In this document: one piece after another, positions 1 through 10,628 of the stretch
Position numbering within the stretch: the first letter of the stretch is position 1
How the letters are laid out: every line of letters starts with the position of its first letter
Origin: Portulaca oleracea
Lineage: Eukaryota > Streptophyta > Magnoliopsida > Caryophyllales > Portulacaceae
Direction of reading: 5' to 3'
Length of the DNA: 64,000 nt
Assembly (NCBI GenBank): GCA_029582165.1
Contig: CM055882.1
Coordinates: 12,726,501-12,790,500, forward strand
Notes under the pieces: generated by a model
Databases searched by the model: none
Told to the model about the DNA's origin: nothing
What the model saw: only the letters and a program-made list of their open reading frames with translations
Program-made: the position numbers and the translations under genes

Positions 1-1326
1 CAACCGGGCTTTATACCTCTCAACGGTACCATCTACTTTTCTTTTCCTTTTAAAGATCCACTTAGAGGTAATTGGTTTACTTCCCGGAGGAAGGTCAACC
101 AATATCCAAACATTGTTTTCCATTATAGAATCAATCTCATCTTGTACCGCTTCTTTCCACAAAGAAGCATCATGAGATTGCATAGCTTCTTTAAAAGTTT
201 TAGGATCTTTATCTATGTTGTACATACATAGGGTCTCACTTTCAATTGAGTCCCTTGAACCTTCTACCAAATAAACATAGAAGTCCGAACCAAAATCTTT
301 TGATTTCCTTGATCTTTTACTCCTTCTTAATTCAATACTTTTATCTTCTTCATCATGAATAACATCATGATTTAAAAGATCATCTTGTATGGATGTACCC
401 TCATGATTTTCATCTTGAGGCTCAATTAAAGGAACAATATCTTGAGTTATAACTTTAGGTCTAGGAATTGAAAAGAACCTAGTCTCATCAAAAATTGCTA
501 CTGCTGATTCCATAACGGTATTTACCGAAATGTACTCATTTGGCTCAACCACCAAAAACCTATAAGTTTTGCTATCTTAAGCATAGCCTATAAAGATGCA
601 CTCAATTCCTCTTTCACCTAACTTTCTTTTCTTAGGTTCCGAGACCCTTACAATGGCCCTACAACCCCAAATCTTAAAATACTTTAGATTTGGTTTTCTT
701 TTGTTCCATAACTCATATGGGGTACTAGAATTCCCTTTGAATGGAACTCTATTCGAAATATAACAAGCCGTTAACATGGCTTCACCCCAAAATCTATTAC
801 TTAAACCGGAGTTAGACAACATAGCATTCACCATTTCTTTTAACGTTCTATTCTTCCTTTCCACAATCGCATTTTGTTGTGGTGTATACGGGGCGGTTGT
901 CTCATGAACAATCCCCGTTTCTTGGAAAAACTTTGGATCATAAATTTCCCCTCCCCTATCGGATCTTAAAGGCTTAATCAAAGTCTCACATTGAAGTTCA
1001 CTTCTAGTTTTGTAAACGCTAAACTTTTCAAGTGTTTCATCTTTAGAACTGAAGAGATAAACTTGACAATATCTAGAATAATCATCAATGAATGTCACAT
1101 AATTCTTCTTACCACCCATAGAAGGTGTACTGTGGAAATCTCCAAAATCACTATGAATCAAATCAAGCAATTTAGAAGTTCTTTTTATACTTGAGAATGA
1201 ACTTTTAGTGATTTTATTAATCATGCATGTCTTACACTTTTCTATGTCATCATTCAACTTAGGAATCAAATCAAGATTAGACATTTTCTTCAACTTTGAA
1301 AAGTTCACATGTCCTAATATAGCATG
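1..1326 (-). pseudogene. copia integrase and start of reverse transcriptase
   Basis: The 577-1308 frame carries the pre-integrase part (KCKTCMINK) and the integrase catalytic core: HSDFGDF (first Asp), RSDRGGE (second Asp) and QQNAIVERKNR (Glu). It ends in an in-frame stop at about 575. The same frame continues below the stop through a variable linker into the RT start (WKEAVQDEIDSI, SKWIFKRKRK) and leaves the window. This is a decayed pol gene, not a host gene. Confidence 0.85.
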
Positions 1327-2746
1327 TCATAGAAAAGACTTATTCAAACTAGACACATGCATATAAGTGGAAATCATACCATCTTTATTACTTTTCGCAT
1401 TCAATTTAAACATCTCCCCATAAGCATATCCCTCCCCTACAAAAATCCCTCCCTTGGAAAGTACATAGTTATCTCCATCATAAACTTGCATAAAAGTGAT
1501 AAAACCAAACTTGCTAAGAAGATATCCGGATACAAGATTCTTACAAACTTCCGGAGCTAGATACACATCATTCAAAAGCAAAGATTTATCGGAAGTGAAA
1601 ACAAGTTCCACTTGCCCAATGCCTTCAACTTTGACCGGATGGTTGTTGCCCATGTAGAGTTTCACACCATCATCCGCCGGTTTGAGAGTCTTGAATAAAC
1701 TCTTGTCAATGCAAACATGCCTTGATGCACCCGAGTTTATATACCAATCATTACAACCAATGGACACCATGTTAATATGATCCTTAATCATAGCTACAAA
1801 GGAATTGGGTTCCTTCTCCTTACTTTTGCCCTTAGATGTATCTTTGTTCAAAAGACCATGCTTCTTTTTCCATTGGTAACACTCTCTCTTTGCGTTCCCC
1901 GGTTTGCCACATTCCCAACAAACTTGCTTAGGCTTTTGAATTCCCTTGCTAGATTTGTTGTGGCTCTTGTTCTTATTCTTGTTTCCCTTATTCTCTTGCA
2001 CCACATGGACCTTAGATTGTTCTTTGGAACAATCTTGTAGGCGTAACTTCTCTTCAATCCGAAGATGATTAGCCAAACCTTCAAGAGACATAGCCTCTTT
2101 CCGGTGCATGAGAGTCCTTTTAGTCTCATTCCAAGAGGAAGGTAACTTGTCAATAATAGAGGATACGATTATAGATTCATCCATGTTAAAATTGTGTTGC
2201 TTGAAGTTACTCAAAATACGTTGAATCCCATGGAATTGATCTAGAATTTTCCTATTATCATCCATCTTAAATTTCATGAATTGACTAACAAGAAAATTCT
2301 TACTTAACGCATCTTCCGACATGTACTTAGCTTCAAGCATTTCCCAAAGCTTCTTTGCCGTCTCCACATGTTGATAGACATCGAAAAGAGTGTCGCTCAT
2401 CCTGTTGAGAATGCATCCTCTACAAATGTAGTCGTCATTCTCCATCTTTAGCCTTTGCCGAGTAGCCTCCACATCTTCCATGGGCACCTTGTTTTTTCCT
2501 TGTTCCTTGCCTCCATCACCTGTGGAAATCTTGCCGGTTGCGTCCTCTTTAGGAGACTCCTCGGTCGTCACATTCTCGGTCGAATTGGTCTTGATTCACT
2601 TTGGGAGAGATCTCAATGTTAAGCACATAGGCCACATTGAGAGTCGTTAGCAAGAAATGCATCTTGCTTTGCCACCGTCGGAAATCCACTCCTTCAAAGC
2701 GTTCTAGCTTTTGGAAATTGCTAGACATATCACGAAACGAGGCCAT
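1327..2746 (-). pseudogene. copia gag-protease, frameshifted
   Basis: The likely gag start is the methionine at 2746 (MASFRDMSSNFQKLERF), chosen over the upstream ATG at 2848 because the gag homology starts there. The frame changes near 2550-2571, then runs on through the gag core and a CCHC zinc knuckle (CWECGKPGNAKREC) to the protease. The protease motif reads INSGAS where copia proteases have DSGAS, so the catalytic Asp appears to be Asn. The frame ends at a stop just below 1327 where the pre-integrase motif L-W-H would be expected. Gag would form the virus-like particle and protease would process the polyprotein, but this copy should not work. Confidence 0.85.
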
Positions 2747-3024
2747 TACTAAATAGTTGTTAAGATTGTTGGAGGAAAGGGAGTAAACGGTATATAGAAC
2801 AATGGAAACTCGCTTGGATAACGCTAAGAGTCGTGGCCTTGTACTCACTTTCCTTAAGAACTATTTACTATATCGTAAATGTTCAAATGGATAAAGCTTA
2901 GCACTTGTAACACTCAAGAATAATAGTTTCTCTCTTGAATCACTAAAATATAGCTGCAGTCTAGACAAGAATGAGTGTGTGATTAACTTAGAATTGGTGT
3001 GTCTCAAATAGCTTGGAATGTCTG

Positions 3025-3034
3025 CTATTTATAG
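3025..3034 (-). promoter_or_regulatory. TATA-like box of the copia LTR
   Basis: On the minus strand the sequence is CTATAAATAG, about 430 bases inside the LTR. This is a suitable position for the U3/R promoter of the element. Confidence 0.5.
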
Positions 3035-3231
3035 GAGACTTCCAACCCTAATGACATCCTTTAGTCAAAGGATAATCAATGGCCTTAATGGAGAATCATA
3101 TCCTTAATATGACCTTGACCAAGTCAAGTCATATAGCTGTTGAAATATCTTAATAATCATGCTTAATAACAATATCAAACACTAATGACACAAAATCATA
3201 TAGCCGTTAGCATTAAAAACAATTCTGGGTT

Positions 3232-3341
3232 CCAACACGGTCCGTGTTGGGTGCAACACGACCCGTGTTGTTCCAACACAACCCGTGTTGAGCCCAGGAA
3301 TGTTTTCTTTACTCTCTGGAGACCAACATGACTCGTGTTGG
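3232..3341. repeat. Cluster of four CAACACG..CGTGTTG palindromes in the LTR U3
   Basis: Four short palindromes lie at 3232-3250, 3254-3270, 3274-3290 and 3323-3341, followed by a half-site near 3353-3361. The first is CCAACACGG-T-CCGTGTTGG. The later ones vary only in the centre or at one arm base. Confidence 0.8.
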
Positions 3342-3466
3342 TCCCAGACTCACCCGTGTTGATCATATTCTGGACGTTTCACGTATATATGTTCCTTATA
3401 CTTGTTACATATAATTCTTTAGGCTATATAATTAACTTACACTCTTGAAATATTTCCAACACTCGA

Positions 3467-4154
3467 ATTCTACTTCACCTCACAATCAAAAATAGACTTT
3501 TTCCGAAAGTAAATATGATGAACCCAATGCACCCAAAGGGACTCCTTATTACAAAACAACTGCCAAAGTTAGTTACCTAAAGCAGCTGTATTCCATGCAT
3601 GAATATCCCGAATATTAAGACCCCCTTCTCTTTTGTATAAGCAGCCAAGTGTTCCACAAAATAGAAGGGGCCCTCGAATCAGAACCCCAAAGAAAGCTAC
3701 AACAAATCTTGATAATAGAGTTAAGAACATTATTAGGAAGTATGAAAGTCTGGGCCCAATGCGTATGGATTGACATTAGAATATTGTTTACTAGCTCTGT
3801 CCTCCCAGCATAGATGAGTTTCCTCACAGCCCAACCATTTATCCTCTTAGTCATCTTTTCAATTAAAATAGCACAGTCATGTCTATCAAGATGAAAAGGT
3901 TTGATTGGGACCCCTAAATATTTAAAGGGTAAAGCACCCTTTTTGAAACCAATTGAAGTCAGAATCTCATGTGAAACATTAGCACATATAACATCTGACT
4001 TAGCTTTGCTGGGAATAAGACTAGAAACACTCGAGAAATGCTCGATTGCACTCTTCAAAATATTCACACTGTCGAATCTCCATAACAGAACATTAAGAGG
4101 TCATCAGCAAAACGTAAATGGGTAAGGTGTAGGGGGTAACAGAACTGATGATAC
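3467..4154 (-). pseudogene. LINE reverse transcriptase, FADD motif to C-terminal region
   Basis: The translation includes FADDLLMF near 4095, the YLGVPI motif near 3920 and the GGLNIRD / WNTAAL block near 3600-3620, all standard in plant L1 ORF2. It is cut at 3466 by the copia LTR. The function in a live element would be target-primed reverse transcription. Confidence 0.85.
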
Positions 4155-4391
4155 CTGAAGACTGAGGTGGAAACGGTGCGGTGCGGTGCGGTTTTGGTGT
4201 CTCAAAACGGTGCACCGGACGAAACGGTGCGCTAAAACCTTGAACCGGAACTGGAACCGAATCCCCCAGTTATTAAAAATCGGTGCACCGGATTTAACGG
4301 TGCGGTTTCACCAGTGAACCGGAACCGCATTAATTTTTGTCAACATCAAATATATCTATTAAAAAAAAATTTATATATATATACCGAATCG

Positions 4392-4393
<2 letters not shown>

Positions 4394-4432
<39 letters not shown>
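4394..4432. repeat. (AT)n array inside a palindrome
   Basis: An AT run is bounded by ACCGAATCGTTAAT on the left and its reverse complement ATTAACGATTCGGT on the right, so the whole 4383-4445 segment can form a hairpin. Confidence 0.85.
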
Positions 4433-4435
<3 letters not shown>

Positions 4436-4496
4436 CGATTCGGTATTAATTTATGGGTAGTATTTACATTGTATTTTTTAACAAGTTAATTTACAC

Positions 4497-4502
<6 letters not shown>

Positions 4503-4562
<60 letters not shown>
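4503..4562. repeat. (TA)n array, left of nested element
   Basis: A run of about 60 bases of TA repeats ends exactly where the composite element begins with GGGAAATTGG. The matching array resumes at 6630-6680 on the other side. Confidence 0.9.
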
Positions 4563-4565
<3 letters not shown>

Positions 4566-6626
4566 AAATTGGAATCTAATAAACCGACCTTTGATGGTCC
4601 TTTGAAATAACGAACCAACCTTGCAAGCTAATTTACAACGAACCCACCTTAACATGTTAATTTTTCTAACGAACCTCCGGCGAGTCCCACAGGCCGGAAA
4701 GCTGAGTTGGCGGTGGTAGAAGCTGACTTGGAATATTTTTCAGCAAAAAAAAATGAAAAATAAATTTAGGCATGTGCTGAATTATTTTTTTTGCCAAGTC
4801 ATTATTTCCCTTTATTTATTTTTATTGTACATCACCCATCTTTATTAACTCCCCTTTTCTTTCTCTCTTTCTGTGTCTCTCTCTTTCTAACACCCCAACC
4901 CATCCCCCACCCCCAACCTCTCACTCTCTGTGTCTATCTCCCCCACCACTGCCACCACTCCTACCACTGCCACCACCACCTCTACTGCCAGCCATCTGCG
5001 CCACAACCTCCACCTCAAACAATCTAACAACCTCCAGAAGGAATCCCGCCGAACCAACATCGCCTGATTTTCGCCGGAAAATAGCTCGAAGATGGCCGGA
5101 CTCTCGCTGATTACAACATCCAGAAGGAATCGACTCTTCATCTTGTGCTTTGATTGAGGGGAGGAACGATGATCAAGGAAAAACAAATTTTTATGCACAG
5201 ACAAGGATAAACACATCCACACTTCTGTAGTAATTAAACAAACAAATCGTTGACAACGACTGACGTAGAACCAGAATCGAACAACATATATAAATCAAAA
5301 TCAAATTCGAAACCGAAAATCAACTCCGAATCAACCTCCATCGCCACATACCAAACAAACAAAAATGACGATTCCCAGATCTCAATCAAAAACTGAATTC
5401 CAAAATCGAAGAAGTTTCAAAAGCAAACAGACTTGGTTAGCCAAAGGTCCATAGGATTTGAGTTCATGGCGGACGAGGCCACCGGTGGCGATATCAGGGA
5501 CGCCGAGAAGGTTCAAGAGACGACTGGGGTAAGTGCCTTTTCTGACGATGAAGCAGCCGAGGAAGAAGACTGGCGGCCGAAATTACGTGGTGGAACTGGT
5601 GGAGCAGGAGGGGGCGGCCGTGGCGACAGATGGGGGTTGGTGTGGTGGTGAAGCAGGAGGGGTGGTGGTGGGGCCAAGGCAGGCGGCTTTGATTCGGGTG
5701 GAGTTGAAGGAGGTGGGCGATGAGGTTGGGGTTGGGGGTGGGGGATGGGTCGGGGTGTTAGAAAGAGAGAGACACAGAGAGTGAGAGTGAGAGAGAGAGA
5801 GAGAGAAAGAAAAGGGGAGTTAATAAAGATGGGTGATGTACAATAAAAATAAATAAAGGGAAATAGTGACTTGGCAAAAAAATAATTCAGCACATGCCTA
5901 AATTTATTTTTCATTTTTTTTGTTAAAAAATATTCCAAGTCAGCTTCTACCACCGCCAACTCAGCTTTCCGGCCTGTGGGACTCTCCGGAGGTTCGTTAG
6001 AAAAATTAACATGTTAAGGTGGGTTCGTTGTAAATTAGCTTGCAAGGTTGGTTCGTTATTTCAAAGGACCATCAAAGGTCGGTTTATTAGATTCCAATTG
6101 GATTATAATAATCCTTACTTTTGCAAATTGGATGGAAATAATCCCTACTTTCAATTTGTATTCTAGTGGTCCAAAAAAAATAAAATTGTATTGTAGTGGT
6201 ACCAAATCCATCACCACATTCTTTTTATTTTTTTCACATCTACCCCATATTGTTTTTGTTTTTTCGTTTCTGCCCCTAAATAGATAATGAAGTGTAGTTG
6301 CTAAAACATTTTATAAATTATTTTTTTTGAGATTTCGAGCAATTATTATGATTTTTTAAAAGTAATTAAATTGAAAAAATCATAAAAATAGAAAAAAAAA
6401 TTAAAAAAATTGGAAGAAATGCTGTAAATTCATTAAAAATCGTGTTAAAGTGTTATACAAAGTTTTGAATCAAATGGAACACAAAATCTATGATATTTAG
6501 GGTATACTGTCGATTATGTCCCACTACAATACAATTTTATTTTTTTTAGGATCACCAGAATACAAATTAAAAGTAGGGATTATTGTCATCCAATTTGCAA
6601 AAGTAGGGATTATTAGAATCCAATTT

Positions 6627-6629
<3 letters not shown>
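4563..6629. mobile_element. Composite long-inverted-repeat element inserted in a TA array
   Basis: The ends are GGGAAATTGGAATC and its near reverse complement GAATCCAATTTCCC, flanked by TA repeats on both sides. It is made of two units. Unit 1 (4563-6099) has inverted arms of about 350 bases (4563-4915 against 5737-6099). Unit 2 (about 6098-6629) has arms of about 100 bases ending in TCCCTACTTTTGCAAATTGG-like sequence. They share one end at about 6098, where AATTCC/GGATT halves are fused. The central part (4916-5736) is low-complexity and could be captured host DNA, but no gene was recognised. A TA target would suit Tc1/mariner-like or TA-microsatellite-targeting MITEs; the long arms resemble Mutator or foldback elements. 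Confidence 0.75.
6098..6629. mobile_element. Inner MITE-like unit with about 100-base inverted arms
   Basis: The left arm starts TTGGATTATAATAATCC, and the right arm read inward is GGGAAATTGGATTCTAATAATCC-like. Both continue into TTTGCAAATTGGATG and TTTGTATTCTRGTGRTCC. The middle is AT-rich with no coding sequence. A related end occurs near 58500. Confidence 0.7.
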
Positions 6630-6685
<56 letters not shown>

Positions 6686-6854
6686 ATTTATTTATATTAA
6701 CGGTTCGGTGCCGGTTCCCCGTCGGTTTGAATATCCCAAACCGGAACCGCCCCATTTAGCATCCGGTTTTTCCGTGCAAATTTGATGTTGCCGTTCCGAT
6801 TTTTATCGTTTTCGTTCGTGTGCTCCGGATTTATTTTCCACCCTTACTGAAGAC

Positions 6855-7499
6855 ATGTGAGCTGGTCACATTTTTTATTGTTCTGTCCAAGTAATCCATT
6901 ACCAAAACAAAAAGAAGTGGAGAAACCGGATCACCTTGACGAAGACCACGACCACTTCTAAAGAAACCATAAGATGAGCCATTAAAATCCATAGTGAATG
7001 AAGCTTGTTGTTGAGACACATGTCATACTACGATCAAAAAATTAAAGGACCAAGGAAAATTTAAGGCAAATAGCTAATTTCTCAAGAAACCTCATTCAAT
7101 CGTATCATAAGCTTTATGTCTATCCACTTTCACCGTACAGTTAGGTTTTGCTCCCTTTCTATTGTAGAAGCGGACAAGATCTTCCGCGATCAATATATTA
7201 TGTAAGATCGAACGACCTTCAACAAATGCAGCCTGAGGTACATCAATAATATCATGCAGAACCTCTTGTAAATGATTATGAATTACTTTTGTAATCGTTT
7301 TGTAAATAACGTTGCAACAAGAAATAGGTTTAAGATCAACAACACCATCTGGATTAACCACTTTAGGAATCAAAATGAGAAGAGTGGAATTAATCTGACA
7401 AAGAATTTTTCCAGAAGAGAAAAAGTTCCTTACTGCCATTACCATATCAAAGTCGACAATATGCCAAGCTGCCTTGAAAAAAAGAGGCATTAAAACCAT
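6855..7499 (-). pseudogene. LINE reverse transcriptase, N-terminal half
   Basis: Blocks seen are STLLILIPKV, LKPISCCNVIYK, QAAFVEGRSI and KVDRHKAYDTIE, then a stop and frame change. The LRQGDPVSPLLFVLVMDYL block follows in 6831-7019. These are the ordered conserved blocks of non-LTR RTs. The piece continues into 3467-4154 across the hAT-like insertion. Confidence 0.85.
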
Positions 7500-7818
7500 A
7501 TGGACCGACTTTTATTACCATCCATCGCAAAGATTACAACCTTGATTTCAGATGCAAAAACAGGCTTAATAGTTTACTGTGGTGACTGGGATCCAACCTC
7601 CTCCCTTGAGCAACAATATCAAAACTCACCTTACCTAAGCAAGGTTTTTTAGAAAAGAAATTCTCAAAATGTCCAGCAAGAAAATTCCAATATCCTTACC
7701 ATCTTGAAGAATTCTCCCCTCATTGTTCTTCAACTTAACGATAGGATTATGTTTTGATAATGTATGCCCTTTAGGAAGGAATAGAAAAAAAAACAGAATT
7801 TTGATCCCCTTTCCTTAA

Positions 7819-8258
7819 TCAATCAGCTTTGGTTCTTTGCTTTATAAGCTTCATAGCCGCATTAAGAGAGGCCTGGTAATCCATTTTAGTTGTCTCATCT
7901 TTTTCCAGCAAAAACAAATTGTCAGGGTTCTGCACAAATAAGTCTTGAGCAGCAATCATATCATCATAATCCTGTTGAGGCCGTTGATATATATCTCTAT
8001 AAACAAATCTATGAAGTGAAGATAACAAACATTTCGGAAGCTTAAGTTTGGTAACAAGAATATACGTAGGAAGAGCCTTCAACATTTTGCTTCCAAACAT
8101 TAGAAACCAAAGGAAGAAATTGAGGAGAATCAATCCACATATTACAAAATTTGAATCTTCCTTTAGGCCTATTAAACTTTGAATCCAAACAAACCACAAT
8201 AGGTGAGTGATCAGAAATACCATGAACCAAGACCAAGTAAGAGATAAATTCAAATTTG
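7819..8258 (-). pseudogene. LINE endonuclease tail and linker
   Basis: The endonuclease end is recognised by GISDHSPIVV (8215-8198) and the RPKGRFKFCNMW region. The rest of the linker lies in a second frame (8050-7819), so a frameshift separates the two. The N-terminal endonuclease half is missing. Confidence 0.8.
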
Positions 8259-8874
8259 ATGTATATATATATATGACAAAGTATTTTCACCGTGACGACC
8301 CGGTGTACTTCAAAATGAAATACTCGGGGGTACAACTATATTTGATAAAAAGACCCGAAGTAAATTTGTTCAACCCTTAAACCCTAGTTGGTCAGTCGAA
8401 AACCCTACACAACTAAAAATATTTATATTACCAACCATTTTTTTCAACCAATTTAAAATGGTTGAAAAAACCAACCATTTTAGCAACCATTCCATATTCC
8501 AACTATTTTTCAAAACTTTTAGTGGAAAAAAGGTTGGAAATTCCAACCAATTTTGCTAAAATTGGTTGGAAAATTTTCCTATCATTCTTTTTCCTACTAT
8601 TTGAAATTGGTTGGAAAAATGGTTAGTAATGCAACCACTTTTCCAACCATTTTCAAATAGTAGGAAAAAAGTTGGTAGGAAAATTTTTCCAACCATTTTA
8701 GCAAAAATGGTTGGAATTTCTAACTTTTTTTTTTGAGAACACCATGCATGGGCGTTAGTTCATTGCTAGCTTGTCAGAAAGTACATATGGGTTCACTGTG
8801 GGTGGCTATACTCCCACCCAAATACATTCCTCTGGCTTACTGTTTAACTTTGCTAGATTGTGTGCCTCACTATT

Positions 8875-9130
8875 TGTGAAGATTCAGCTCAATATGAGTT
8901 GAATCAAGGAAAAACGAAAGGGGAACTGAGAATGAGGAAGAAGAAGACTATGAATTGATAGAGGAGAAAAGAATACATCCCCAGTTGAGTTCAAAGGAGA
9001 GAAAAAAAACCCTATAAATAGCCCTAAGCCCCAACAACCTGAACGAAAGAAAAAGAAAGAAAAACAAAAAAGATAAAGAATACAGAAAACAAAAAATACA
9101 AATTACATATTCCTAATATTATTCTTAATA
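8875..9130 (-). repeat. 3' LTR of the copia element
   Basis: 256 bases matching 13422-13686. On the minus strand it starts TATTAAGAATAA and ends CTTCACA. Confidence 0.93.
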
Positions 9131-9137
9131 CCCCCCC
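9131..9137 (-). promoter_or_regulatory. Polypurine tract
   Basis: The minus strand has GAGGGGGGG directly before the 3' LTR, where plus-strand priming would occur. Confidence 0.8.
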
Positions 9138-9149
9138 TCAAATTGGAGG

Positions 9150-9722
9150 GTGATAAAACCCCCAATTTGCCAAGGATCTCTTGATGTTTGTTTCCCGGTA
9201 AAGCTTTGGTCATAATGTCAGCAAGCTGATCTGTCGTAGGAGTGTAGCTGAGGCTGATCAATCCTTCTGCCAGCTTGTGCCAAATGAAGTGGCAGTCTAT
9301 TTCGATGTGTTTGGTTCTTTCATGGTATACTGGATTCTTTGCAATGTATATGGCAGCCTCACTGTCACATTTGATGGGTATAGGTGTGATGGAGGTGACC
9401 TCGAGCTCATCAAATAATCTGCTGAGCCATGCTAATTCAGCAACAATCTCCTCAAGCTCCGATACTCTGCTTCAGCTGATGAGAGAGAGACTATGGGCTG
9501 CTTCTTGGATTTCCATGAGATTAATGTGTTGCCCAGAAAGACCACGTAACCACTGATAGACCTCCTTATATGCCTGCAAGAACCCCAATCAAAATCATTA
9601 TATCCTTGTAATTTAAAGTCATTATCACTATGTATCAATAAACCAAGATCAGACTTCCCTTTGAGGTATTTTAGAACATGTACTGCTGCATTCCAATGAG
9701 AGTCAGTGGGAGTTTGCAGGAA
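9150..9722 (-). pseudogene. copia RNase H
   Basis: Motifs are NDFDWGSC (catalytic Asp region), RSISGYVVFLGNTLISWKSKKQ and SSAEAEYRSL. A frameshift near 9435 moves the C-terminal end to another frame, with YHERTKHIEIDCHFI near 9300. Confidence 0.85.
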
Positions 9723-10628
9723 CTAGCTCAGGTGCTGCACAGCAAAAGAGATGTCAGGCCTAGTATTCACAAGAAAATTCAGGTTACCTATTAATTTCCT
9801 GTATTTGGATGGGTCAGGAATGGGATCTCCTTTATCTGGACTGAGTTTCTCATTGGTGTCAAGAGGAGAAATAGCAACCCTCATATCTTTATGCCCAAAA
9901 TCATCTAATACTTCTTTAAGGAATTTTCTTTGTGAAAGCATTAGACCTCCAGGAACTTCAATGATCTCCATACCCAGAAAAAATCTGGCAGTGCCAAGAT
10001 CTTTTATCTTGAATGTTTGATCCAAATATTTCATCAGATCATGAATCTCTTTCTCATCATTACCAGTAATTAAGACATCATCCACATAAATGGCAAGATA
10101 CACATTGTTACCATTAACTTTCTTGTAAAACAAAGAGTAATCATTTTCTGAATGTTTGTAGCCTCTAAGATACAAGACATTAGCTAGTTTGGCATACCAT
10201 TGCCTTGATGCTTGCTTCAAGCCATACAAAGATTTCTTCAACTTGCAAACAACATTGGGAATGTCACTAGTAATGCCTTGAGGGATTTTCATGTAAATTT
10301 CTTCATGGAGATCTCCATGAAGGAAGGCATTGTTAACATCAAGCTGTTTTATGGGCCGATTTCTTTTGACAACAACAGCAAAGATAGATCTGATGGTGGT
10401 CATTTTGACCACAGGAGAATAAGTCTCATTGTAATTTATCCCTGCCCTTTGAGTATATCCCTTTATTACCAACCTGGCTTTCAACCTTTCAACACTCCCA
10501 TATGCTTTGTGTTTTACTTTGTATACCCATTTACTATCTATGGGTTTTCTCCCTTTGGGCAAAGGAACTATCTCCCATGTATCAGTGTCATGAAGAGCTT
10601 TTAGCTCTTTTTCATGGCATTCTGCCAC
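9723..10628 (-). pseudogene. copia reverse transcriptase (RVT_2)
   Basis: The domain runs from WEIVPLPKGRKPI through KWVYKVKHKA, the LDVNNAFLHGDL block and the catalytic YVDDVLITG to DFGHKDMRVAISPLD. An in-frame stop after AVQHLS (near 9725) comes before the RNase H part. About 300 residues are continuous, so it is a recent copy. Confidence 0.9.

Larger units (their letters stand above)
1..3461 (-). mobile_element. Ty1/copia retrotransposon, 5' part (continues beyond window start)
   Basis: Reading on the minus strand from 3461, the element has a 5' LTR, a leader, gag with a zinc knuckle, protease, integrase and the start of reverse transcriptase, which runs off the window at base 1. The domain order protease-integrase-RT is that of Ty1/copia, and the gag start resembles Tnt1/Tork-type elements. 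It inserted into a LINE: LINE coding sequence resumes directly above 3466, and the five bases after the LTR (3462-3466, CTCGA) would be one target duplication, whose partner lies outside the window. A gag frameshift and in-frame stops near 1320 and 576 make this copy non-autonomous. Confidence 0.9.
2870..3461 (-). repeat. 5' LTR of the left copia element
   Basis: The minus strand starts TGTTGGAAATA at 3461, a typical TG LTR start. It holds a TATA-like box and a cluster of short palindromes. The inner end (near 2870) is an estimate, because no clear tRNA-Met primer binding site could be found before gag. Confidence 0.6.
4163..6846. mobile_element. hAT-like non-autonomous element, 8-bp TSD CTGAAGAC
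   Basis: Identical 8-bp direct repeats CTGAAGAC flank it at 4155-4162 and 6847-6854. The ends are imperfect inverted repeats: TGAGGTGGAAAC on the left against TAAGGGTGGAAA read inward from the right. An 8-bp TSD and a GGGTGGAAA-type end are typical of the hAT superfamily. The outer parts contain repeated CGGTGCACCGG/CGGTTCGG-type motifs. No transposase is visible. It interrupts the LINE RT gene and itself contains TA arrays and a second inverted-repeat element. Confidence 0.85.
3467..8258 (-). mobile_element. L1-type LINE, split by a hAT-like insertion
   Basis: Minus-strand pieces in order are: endonuclease tail (SDHSPI at 8215-8198), RT fingers/palm (7499-7092), the LRQGDPVSPLLF block (near 6950), the FADD catalytic block (near 4095) and the RT C-terminal region down to 3467. 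The FADD block is separated from the upstream RT only by the hAT-like element 4163-6846 and its 8-bp duplication. The LINE is 5'-truncated at about 8258, and its 3' end lies beyond the copia element at the left. Frameshifts (for example near 8050) and stops make it dead. Confidence 0.88.

Noticed and set aside
3232..3361. CRISPR-like regular repeats
   Set aside because: Short palindromes with irregular spacing inside a retrotransposon LTR of a plant genome.
5513..5959. 148-residue Pro/Ser-rich open frame (and 4791-5027)
   Set aside because: It comes from the CT-rich inverted arms of a transposon; low complexity, no domain.
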